From contig JAEYYX010000116.1 in assembly GCA_023428245.1 (NCBI GenBank), positions 1 through 14,195 of the forward strand: a stretch of DNA of 14,195 nt, written 5' to 3'. Origin of the DNA: Pseudomonadota bacterium. Its GTDB lineage: Bacteria; Myxococcota_A; Polyangia; Polyangiales; Polyangiaceae. Below, piece after piece: positions 6,819 to 13,261 of this stretch; position 1 is the first letter of the stretch, and every line of letters begins with the position of its first letter. The translations under genes were made by a program, and so were the position numbers. The notes below the pieces were generated by a model. The model did not search any database. It saw only the letters and a list, made by a program, of their open reading frames with translations, and was not told the origin of the DNA.

Positions 6819-7100
6819 TCACGGGCTCGCGCCCGAGAGGAGCGCGCGCAGCGCGCGGGTCGCGCCCTCGAGCCGCCCTTCGACGCGGAAGGTCTCCGCG
6901 CCCTCCGCTTCTCCGACTTTCTTGCAGCGGAATACCTTGAGGCGAAGATTGTGTTCGGTGCCTTCGATGGAGCCGATCACCGTCGCGCCGTGAGGGTAGG
7001 CTTTCGGGGTCTCGAGCACGGCGCGGTCACCTTGAGCCTCGAGGACCGAACCGCGACCGCCGGTGCTGAGCAGGAGCTGGATGCGCTTCTCTTCCGTCAT
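6819..7100 (-). CDS. Small hypothetical protein, weakly PilZ-like
   Basis: This is a 93-aa soluble protein with no signal or membrane segment. Its strand-rich pattern (GRGSVLEAQGDRAVLETPKA, GATVIGSIEG, LRLKVFRCKK, ETFRVEGRLEG) followed by a C-terminal helix (ATRALRALL) resembles the layout of a PilZ-type small beta barrel. The c-di-GMP motifs RxxxR and D/NxSxxG are not present, so ligand binding is not supported. It is convergent with the barrel protein gene (3 nt between stops) and diverges from the Cys-rich secreted protein gene. The ATG at 7100 has an AAGG about 11 nt upstream. The assignment to PilZ is low confidence; the gene itself is moderately sure from codon bias and position. Confidence 0.65.
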   Translation of the reverse strand: MTEEKRIQLLLSTGGRGSVLEAQGDRAVLETPKAYPHGATVIGSIEGTEHNLRLKVFRCKKVGEAEGAETFRVEGRLEGATRALRALLSGASP

Positions 7101-7312
7101 TTCGGGCGCACCTTAGAACACATCTGGAGGGGACTCGGGAGCCCCGAGCCGCGGCAGCGGCGTCCGGCGTGTGGCGCAACTGTGCCATTTCCGCGCGCGG
7201 CGGCTCGGGAAAAAGGCTGCTGACGCGCTGTCCGCTGTGGGCATAGGCTTTGCTGGCCTCGGGGGGCTGTTCGGGGCTTCTAGGCGAGCGACTGGCAGTG
7301 TGAGAGACGACG

Positions 7313-7326
7313 CATGGGAACCCATG
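7313..7326 (+). promoter_or_regulatory. Dyad CATGGG-AA-CCCATG before the Cys-rich protein gene
   Basis: This is a perfect 6-bp inverted repeat with a 2-base centre, 25 bp upstream of the ATG and 12 bp before a strong Shine-Dalgarno AGGAGG (7339-7344, 7 nt from the start). It could be an operator near the transcript start or a small leader hairpin. The whole 7101-7351 gap carries the divergent promoters for the 93-aa and 402-aa genes; I see no confident -35/-10 pair in it. Confidence 0.35.
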
Positions 7327-7351
7327 GGCCGGTGCGCTAGGAGGAGAAAGA

Positions 7352-8560
7352 ATGAAGATCAAGAAGCTCGTTTCGCTGGTGTCCGTTGGGGCCATCTGGG
7401 GCCTGCCGCTGACGGCGGTTGCGCTCGAGGAGGGGGAATGTCGGTCGGACGCAGACTGCTCGGAGGGCGCGAGCTGTGAAAAGGAGCAATGGGTCGATCC
7501 TTGTGCTCCTTCAGGATCCGACGATTCCCCAGGAGAGAGCGACTCGAGCCACGACGTGGCCGAACCACCGCCGAGAGACGGCGGCTCCGCTCCGAGTGAC
7601 GGCGGCTCCTCGGACACGCCCGCTTGCGACACAGAGGTCCACGAAGCGGAGATCGGCCGCTGCGTGACGCCGCCCGCGCCGTGCAGCGAGGACGCTGAGT
7701 GTGGGGAATATGAGGTCTGTCGAAAGGCGAGTGTGGGCCGGGGCTGTCCGGGGGAACTGAGCGACGACGGATGGTCGCCGAACGACGGCGTCTCGTCGCA
7801 TGACGACAGCGCGTCCCCGTCCGAAGCCTGTTCCGACTTGCCGGAGCAGGAGGAGCCGAGCGGGACATGCGGCCCCGGGGCCTCGAGCTGTGATCGCGAC
7901 GCGGACTGCCCGCGGGAGTTTCAGTGTGTGGTCGTGGGTACGGATTCCTCGGACGGCTGCGCCTGTGTGATGGCGCCTTGCGACTGCGAGCCTGCGACCA
8001 TCGAACGCAGAGCGTGCCGACCGAAGATCGTCGAGTGCGAAGAGAATGACGAGTGTCCCGAGGATTGGGTCTGCAACCGGGTGGACACTGTGAACTGTTC
8101 GGGCGGGGGCGCGGAGCCAGGCTTTGAGGACGACGCTTCAGGTCCCGCTCTCCCAGCCGACGATCGGGGCGAGTCGGGGAACCCGATGCCTCCGGCGGAC
8201 GGGGAAGGGGCCGAGCCCGGGTCCCCCGGTGAATGCACGACCGTCCGCGGTCCCGGTCAGTGTTTGCCCCGCGTGTGGAGCGAAAACGGCGTGGACTTCG
8301 GTGGCGCGTCGCGGGCTGATACTCCCGTGAGCGGCGACGACGGCGAGGACGACTCGCCGCCGCCGAAGGGTTCCGATCCGAATGAGGGCGCGCCGGGCAG
8401 TAGCGCCGATGGCAGTGGCGCGGGCCAAGAGGCCGAGAACGGCGCGCGGGGCGGGGGCTGCGCGGTCGGGCCGAAATATTCCGCGCCGAGCCCCGGTGTA
8501 TGGGTCATGGCGATCGCGGCTCTCGGGGTTCTTGGTCGCCGTCGTCGTCAGCGCCTTTGA
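7352..8560 (+). CDS. Secreted Cys-rich repeat protein with MYXO-CTERM-like tail
   Basis: This is a 402-aa protein. The signal peptide is residues 1 to about 24 (MKIKKLV... AVA). Four modules share an exact CX5CX5C core with an acidic residue before the middle Cys: Cys30/36/42, 111/117/123, 180/186/192 and 229/235/241. Long Asp/Ser/Gly/Pro-rich low-complexity linkers separate them. The C-terminus has GGGC (Cys370), a spacer, a hydrophobic helix (about 382-394, VWVMAIAALGVLG) and RRRRQR. This matches the plan of MYXO-CTERM sorting signals, in which a Cys precedes the helix and an Arg cluster follows, and which are linked to surface anchoring in myxobacteria. It has a strong ribosome site, is apparently monocistronic, and is followed by an intrinsic terminator. 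The function is unknown; the acidic modules may bind metal or form a disulfide-stabilised surface spacer. Confidence 0.88.
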   Translation: MKIKKLVSLVSVGAIWGLPLTAVALEEGECRSDADCSEGASCEKEQWVDPCAPSGSDDSPGESDSSHDVAEPPPRDGGSAPSDGGSSDTPACDTEVHEAEIGRCVTPPAPCSEDAECGEYEVCRKASVGRGCPGELSDDGWSPNDGVSSHDDSASPSEACSDLPEQEEPSGTCGPGASSCDRDADCPREFQCVVVGTDSSDGCACVMAPCDCEPATIERRACRPKIVECEENDECPEDWVCNRVDTVNCSGGGAEPGFEDDASGPALPADDRGESGNPMPPADGEGAEPGSPGECTTVRGPGQCLPRVWSENGVDFGGASRADTPVSGDDGEDDSPPPKGSDPNEGAPGSSADGSGAGQEAENGARGGGCAVGPKYSAPSPGVWVMAIAALGVLGRRRRQRL

Positions 8561-8586
8561 GCTCTCGCCGAAAGGCCGCATGATCG

Positions 8587-8617
8587 GGGGCGTCGTTCGC
8601 GGCGCCCCTTTTCTTTT
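8587..8617 (+). terminator. Intrinsic terminator with UUCG tetraloop
   Basis: GGGGCGTCG (8587-8595) pairs with CGGCGCCCC (8600-8608), 9 bp with one G-T wobble, closing a TTCG tetraloop. TTTTCTTTT (8609-8617) follows directly. It lies 26 bp after the stop of the 402-aa protein gene and is a textbook Rho-independent terminator. It ends only 12 bp before the proposed start of the next rightward gene. Confidence 0.9.
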
Positions 8618-8629
8618 CGGAGTCTCCTC

Positions 8630-8863
8630 TTGTCTGAAGATCTGATCGTTGGATTCGTCGCCGCCGTGTTCGGGCTCTACACGCTGGCTATGCGCCTCTC
8701 CCGCCCGGAGCGCTTCTCACGGCTGGCGGTGATGAAGGAGCGACTCGGCGAGCGGGCCGGCAGTCTCGTGCACCTCGTCATCTACTCGCTCTTACCTCTT
8801 GCGATCGGCGTCTACTTCCTCCTGGTGGGATTTCAGATTCTGCCGACCCAGCGCGGGGGATGA
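8630..8863 (+). CDS. Small two-helix membrane protein
   Basis: This is a 77-aa protein with two hydrophobic helices, about residues 5-23 (LIVGFVAAVFGLYTLAMRL) and about 46-67 (SLVHLVIYSLLPLAIGVYFLLV). They are joined by a basic loop, RPERFSRLAVMKERLGERAG, so the loop is probably cytoplasmic. The start is TTG at 8630, preceded by CGGAG (8619-8623) at a suitable distance; no ATG is available before the first helix. No family is recognised. It sits right behind a strong terminator, leaving no room for a separate promoter downstream of it. The gene's last 72 bp overlap the extended tail of the leftward deaminase frame, and codon usage and hydrophobicity favour this gene as the real one there. Confidence 0.7.
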   Translation: MSEDLIVGFVAAVFGLYTLAMRLSRPERFSRLAVMKERLGERAGSLVHLVIYSLLPLAIGVYFLLVGFQILPTQRGG

Positions 8864-9421
8864 CCGCGCCGATGGTGTGAGCTCGAAGGGCTCTCTTGGG
8901 TCGTCCGAGTCTGGGAGCCTCGGCGTGCGGCTACACCAAAGGTCAAATGGTTCGAGCTCGGAGGGGTGAGGCTCATGAGCCGTGGGCAGGGACCGCTCGC
9001 TGAGCGGGCGAGTGAGTTCGCGGTAGAGATGAGCGTCGTCGAAACCGGCAGCGCTCGCCGCGTGCCGCGTCGCGGCGAACACGACGCGCGAGAGCTGGCT
9101 CCAGTAAATGGCCGAGAGGCACATGGGACAGGGCTCCGCGCTCGCATAGATCGTCAGGCCTGGGAGCTCGCGCGCCCCGAGCTCCTGACACGCTTTACGG
9201 ATCGCGACGATCTCCGCGTGGGCTGTCGGATCTTTGAGCTAGAGGACCAAGTTCGTCCCCTCCGCGATGATGCGTGTGCCCGCTGAGATGACCGCCCCGA
9301 AGGGATGCCCGCCGAGCTCGACGTTCCTGCGTGCGAGCTCGATGCTGCGCTCGAGAAGGCGCGCGTCGGGACCGTGCGCGCGCCCTGTGGGCTGGCTCGA
9401 ATCTTCGGGAGCGGAGGTCAC
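8792..9421 (-). pseudogene. Guanine deaminase-like gene interrupted by one in-frame TAG
   Basis: This reads as a nucleoside/nucleobase deaminase of the cytidine-deaminase fold, closest in pattern to bacterial guanine deaminase (GuaD), which hydrolyses guanine to xanthine. The frame starts at GTG 9421, 10 nt after the PNPOx-type gene. Residues 1-60 contain ARRNVELGGHPFGAVI and AEGTNLVL. Codon 61 is TAG (9239-9241). The same frame then continues LKDPTAHAEIVAIRKAC, with zinc ligand His68, catalytic Glu70 and EPCPMC (Cys98, Cys101), then AAGFDDAHLYREL and PFDLW (158-162). The alignment with GuaD as I remember it needs no gap at the TAG, so a single base change explains it. No start codon lies between TAG and HAE, so restart cannot rescue the active site. 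About 46 residues after PFDLW extend beyond the family's usual end. Alternatives are a sequencing error or amber read-through. Confidence 0.8.
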
Positions 9422-9431
9422 GAGTGGGCGA

Positions 9432-9926
9432 TCAGAGATGAACGGTTCCGTGCTGCTTTTCGTTCGTCTTCGGCGTCTCGCCGGTGACGACGGCTTTGGC
9501 CATTTCGAAGACGACCTTGAGGGCGTTGACGCCGCTGCTGTCCCAGTACTCGATGGTCCGAGGACGAATGCGGATCAGGGCAGCGTTCGGATCTTCCGGC
9601 CCATCGAACCAGGCCTCGGACGGCAGGCTGAAGACGCGCCGGCGCTCCTCGAGATCGGTGACAATGGCGGCCTGGCCCATCACGGTGACAAAAGCTCCAT
9701 CGTCCTGGAGCGTGAGGCAAACCGAAGGATCGGCGAGAATCTCATCGACCTTCGTGGTGTTCAGTCCGGTCATGAAGGTGATGGTGAGGTTTTGGCTCAG
9801 CTCGGCGATGTGCATCGGTCGCCCGTGAAAGCCTCCGTCCAGAGAGCGCGTCACGAGCATCCCATTGCGGAAGCTCTTGAGCATTTCGTGGCACTTGGTG
9901 AGCTCGGTCTCCTGTTTCGGTTCCAT
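9432..9926 (-). CDS. PNPOx-fold (general stress protein 26-type) protein
   Basis: This is a 164-aa protein of the pyridoxamine-phosphate-oxidase-like split-barrel family, whose members bind flavin (FMN, FAD or F420). It matches the general-stress-protein 26 branch in layout. NGMLVTRSLDGGFHGRPM is at about 21-38 and TFMTGLNTTKVDEILADPSV at about 50-69. TLQDDGAFVTVMGQAAIV is at about 72-89 and EAWFDGPEDPNAALIRIRP at about 104-122. TIEYWDSSG is at 124-132. The start at ATG 9926 is chosen because the family begins shortly before LKSFRNGMLVT and AAGGG lies 6 nt upstream; the frame is open to 9971 with other ATGs. It is the first gene of a leftward pair with the deaminase-like gene. The substrate is unknown; a redox or stress role is inferred from the family. 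Confidence 0.88.
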   Translation of the reverse strand: MEPKQETELTKCHEMLKSFRNGMLVTRSLDGGFHGRPMHIAELSQNLTITFMTGLNTTKVDEILADPSVCLTLQDDGAFVTVMGQAAIVTDLEERRRVFSLPSEAWFDGPEDPNAALIRIRPRTIEYWDSSGVNALKVVFEMAKAVVTGETPKTNEKQHGTVHL

Positions 9927-10255
9927 GAGAGGCCCTTCGTGCAATCGCCGCGCCATACGTCTCCCGCACAAATGCTCGGTTCTCGAAGGATCCGGATGGA
10001 CGCGCGGCTACGCAAGATCGCCTCGCTGTGGCGATCGTGATCTCGATGACGGGAGAGGCACGGAGCGGGCGCCGAGGGGCCTTCGCGGGCTCGGAGCAGC
10101 CTCTCCGTGCCATCGCGAGGGGCGGCGCCTGTGGGTCGTGAGAAAATCAAGGCCATCCGAGGCTCCCTTGCATTTTCCCTCGGCTCTCCCGACCCTGAGA
10201 ACACTACCGCTGATGCGCCATCAGGGCGGCGGGGGAGCGAGGGAGTCCAGGAAAA
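9927..10255. promoter_or_regulatory. Divergent regulatory region before the protease gene
   Basis: About 330 bp separate the PNPOx-type start from the rightward protease start. No convincing gene is present; the small open frames here lack ribosome sites and family features. A perfect dyad CTGATG-CGC-CATCAG lies at 10210-10224, about 31 bp before the protease ATG, and could be an operator or leader hairpin. AGGA at 10249-10252, 3 nt from the ATG, is the only close ribosome site. No clear -35/-10 pair was found. Confidence 0.4.
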
Positions 10256-13200
10256 ATGGGGCGAATCAGAATCGGTTGGTTATGGGCATGCGGCATTTTC
10301 GGCTTGGCGCAACCGGCGCTCGCGAGGCCGGGAGACCTCACTCTTCAGTTTACGAAGACCTGGCCGATTCAGGAGGCGGTCTTTTGCGGCGAGAGCGACA
10401 ACTTCGCACGGGTCTTCTCCGGGCCACGACCGGACTATCTCCTCTGGCAAACGGATCGCATGGAGACCTTTGATTGTGCTTTTGGGGGCTGGGCCTGCGA
10501 TCCTGCCAACAATCCGATGTTGCCCTTCCGACCCATCAGCAACGAGAGCGAGATGATCGCTGTCCTCGAGCGTCAGGCGACTGTGGGCAATCCTATCGCG
10601 ACGTATAGGATTGAGCTGCACGATTCTGGGGACTCCTTCTGTGGCGGATTCCAGCTCGACTTCGTACCGGGTGACGCGAGCGACCTCTACTTCTCAGTCG
10701 ATTTCCGCACGGGCGTCATCACGGTGCACCATCCGAACATCACAGTAGCTACCGACGGCGAGACCTGCCTTTCGAATGGCCCTCAGGGCTCCGGTATTTG
10801 CTTCAAAGCGACGGCGGAGCCTTACGCGCCGGCGACCTGCGATCCGAACGCTCCTTGCCCTGATCGAGCCTTACATGCCGCCGAAGAGATTTCACCCGGA
10901 GCCTTCATTTCGCAGTTCGACAACCTCCGTCCGATCGCGCCCTTTGTTCTCAAGCAAGGTGAGGAGGCTTGGCGCGGGTACGAGCAGCCCGGAAGCGTTC
11001 CTGTGAGCTGGTCGACTGGTTTTGTTGTGGAACTGTATGCGAACACGACTCCTGATGCCCCGCCTTTGCTCAACCCCACACTCAATCACGGATCGCTCGA
11101 GCAGACCTACGCACTCCATCGCACCGCTCAAGAACGTCAGCAGAGGCTCGACTCCTATTCGTTCCTAGGAGAAACGGCATGGTTCGAGGGACTAGGAGTC
11201 CCGTTGAACTACGATCCGATCAGCGTGCGCATGGCCAAGAGGTCTTTCTCACAGTCCGTCGTCGGCGACCCGTTGCCGGTGGAGCGCGAGTTTTCTCCCT
11301 TGGAGGTATGGAAACTCTCACAAGATACGATCCTTGTCCCAGTCGACGTGATCGAAGCATACCCAACAGGATCCGCTCCCGAGCTCGGCGAGCGTGGGGC
11401 GCGCGCTCTTTTCGATGATCCCGAGTCCATCGATCATGGCTTATTTGTGCACGATGCCTTCCCGCTAGGGCTAGTGAGAGTCAGCTTTCAAGAGGACCCA
11501 TTTCCGTTGAATGAAGCCTTCTTGAACGGATCGTTCTCGCCGAACTTCCGAACGGTAGCTGGGATCGTTCGGCCGGATGATATTTTCGTCCAGTGCGGGA
11601 TCCAGTTCAGACTGCGGAGCTACACCGCGATCGAGGTGTCGGAGCAGGCCTATGACAAAGGGGGGAAGATCCTGGCAGGACCTTCTGTGCACGCTCCTTG
11701 TGACTTTGATTTCGTTCGATCGGACAACATGGCTTCACGCTGCTTCGCGCCCTGGGTGACTGAGTTCATGGGCAAGAATGCAGAGAGTTTTGATCAAATA
11801 CCTTGCAGCGCTGATGCTCGAGACGACCTAGCGGAGGCGCTCTTCCATCGCTGGAAGGTTGCCTCGCGGCCCGCGCCGCCGACGGGGTTACAGGCGATCG
11901 TCACAGGTCGCCTGAGCGGTGGACACGATGAGAACTGTGGCTCCGCGAGCGGTTCGTTCACGTCTCTCCATGGCGCCTCTGATGCGTACTCATGGGCGGC
12001 CATTTCGATCGATCGACGCTCCGAAAAACTGACGACGCTCGCTCATGAGATCGGACACGCGCTCCTCCGAGAGGGGAACGACGCCCACTCGACGGCGCCG
12101 AACAGCCTCATGATCGGCGTAGGCTCTGGAACCAACATCTTCGGATGCAGCGATTGGACACGAAGCGAGATAGGGGCAGCCTTCAATTGCTCCATAGCGG
12201 ACACCTCTCAGACACGAGGTTGCGAAAGAATGCGACAAAATGCGCGGCTCCTCGCCGGACTTTCGGCGCCGCCTCTCGACATGGAACCTCCGCCGACTGG
12301 TTCCTTCGTATGGACCTATGGCCGTCCGAGCTATGGCAACACGAGCCCGGCCTCGTTCGTCGATCGCCCGAGCGGATCCGGGAAGGCGATCGAAGCGCCT
12401 CATGGGTACAGTGATATCTCGAGCCCAGTCATTCGGACGGCAGATCTCGATCCGATCGGCACGGACGTTCAAGTCGAGGTCTATATCCCCGCAGCCGTGA
12501 ACAATCCTTACTGGGTGGGCAGCGTCGCGGTCTCCTTCGAGAACATCGCGACCTCGACGTACTCTTACTTCGGTATCCTCGACCTGACGCCTCTGCCGCG
12601 AGGAGCTTGGTCGACCTTGAGCTTTGCGGTTCCGGAGAACGTCCGTACCGTCCTCCTCGGGGACCAGCCAGGCGCGCTCTTCGTCGTCACGACGAACACC
12701 TCGTCGCCGGGCATCCTCGTGGACAATTTCGCCTTCGCGGGGACACTCACAAATAGAACGGTTCCACATCAAGGGGGCAGCAGCGGTATGACTATCGCGA
12801 CCAGCGATCTCCTGAGCTTCGAGATCCCCGAAGACTGGACCTCGAGCGCGACTCTCACGGGAGAGCCGATTGATGTGACTCACGGCGATCGAGCCCTGGG
12901 CGTCGAGGCTTCTGGCTGGACTGTTCTGACGAGTCGCGCCTTCGCGACGAACGAGCTTCCCTCGCCGACGACGACCTTTGGAATCGACGTCTACATCCCC
13001 GACCCACAGCCAAATCCGTGGTGGGTCGGAGAGGTGCGGTTGCTTCTTTCTTGCCCCTCGGTCGATATACACAATGTCTTCGTCGGAAACCGACCGCTCC
13101 AGAACCTGTTTCCGAACGAGTTCAATCACCTAGCGTTTGAACTGCCTCTTGACGTTCAAACTGCGCTCTCGAACTCGACGATTTGTTCCCTGGACATCAT

Positions 13201-13258
13201 TCTCAACACGCAGAACGGCGCGGGTCGCTTTCTCCTCGATAGGCTCGGCTTCGAGTAA
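10256..13258 (+). CDS. Large secreted metzincin-like zinc metalloprotease
   Basis: This is a 1000-aa exported protein. The signal peptide is residues 1 to about 23 (cleavage near ALA-R). A Cys-containing N-terminal region (about 24-385) matches no family I know. A catalytic region (about 390-670) includes FVQCGIQFRLRSY (about 443-455), a strand typical of metzincin-like proteases, then LTTLAHEIGHALL with zinc ligands His597 and His601 and catalytic Glu598. His611 (in NDAH) is the likely third ligand and SLM (617-619) the Met-turn. The gap from His601 to His611 is nine residues, where the usual HExxHxxGxxH has five. Two homologous beta domains end the protein (about 690-850 and 860-1000). Each has a VEVYIP/IDVYIP block (YIP at 743 and 913), then NPYWVG or NPWWVG, and near its end a (V/L)D(N/R) strand. 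It is followed after 3 nt by a lipoprotein gene. The substrate is unknown. Confidence 0.85.
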   Translation: MGRIRIGWLWACGIFGLAQPALARPGDLTLQFTKTWPIQEAVFCGESDNFARVFSGPRPDYLLWQTDRMETFDCAFGGWACDPANNPMLPFRPISNESEMIAVLERQATVGNPIATYRIELHDSGDSFCGGFQLDFVPGDASDLYFSVDFRTGVITVHHPNITVATDGETCLSNGPQGSGICFKATAEPYAPATCDPNAPCPDRALHAAEEISPGAFISQFDNLRPIAPFVLKQGEEAWRGYEQPGSVPVSWSTGFVVELYANTTPDAPPLLNPTLNHGSLEQTYALHRTAQERQQRLDSYSFLGETAWFEGLGVPLNYDPISVRMAKRSFSQSVVGDPLPVEREFSPLEVWKLSQDTILVPVDVIEAYPTGSAPELGERGARALFDDPESIDHGLFVHDAFPLGLVRVSFQEDPFPLNEAFLNGSFSPNFRTVAGIVRPDDIFVQCGIQFRLRSYTAIEVSEQAYDKGGKILAGPSVHAPCDFDFVRSDNMASRCFAPWVTEFMGKNAESFDQIPCSADARDDLAEALFHRWKVASRPAPPTGLQAIVTGRLSGGHDENCGSASGSFTSLHGASDAYSWAAISIDRRSEKLTTLAHEIGHALLREGNDAHSTAPNSLMIGVGSGTNIFGCSDWTRSEIGAAFNCSIADTSQTRGCERMRQNARLLAGLSAPPLDMEPPPTGSFVWTYGRPSYGNTSPASFVDRPSGSGKAIEAPHGYSDISSPVIRTADLDPIGTDVQVEVYIPAAVNNPYWVGSVAVSFENIATSTYSYFGILDLTPLPRGAWSTLSFAVPENVRTVLLGDQPGALFVVTTNTSSPGILVDNFAFAGTLTNRTVPHQGGSSGMTIATSDLLSFEIPEDWTSSATLTGEPIDVTHGDRALGVEASGWTVLTSRAFATNELPSPTTTFGIDVYIPDPQPNPWWVGEVRLLLSCPSVDIHNVFVGNRPLQNLFPNEFNHLAFELPLDVQTALSNSTICSLDIILNTQNGAGRFLLDRLGFE

Positions 13259-13261
13259 CCC

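Noticed and set aside
6819..7100. Firm PilZ/c-di-GMP receptor assignment for the 93-aa protein
   Set aside because: The RxxxR and D/NxSxxG motifs needed for ligand binding are not present; only the general strand pattern fits.
9239..9241. TAG read as pyrrolysine or another recoded residue
   Set aside because: No pyl genes or suppressor tRNA are visible here and RF1 is intact in the window; kept only as an alternative to be tested.
11990..13129. 379-codon minus-strand open frame opposite the protease
   Set aside because: It overlaps the zinc motif and duplicated domains of the protease; the Arg-rich low-complexity translation has no family features.
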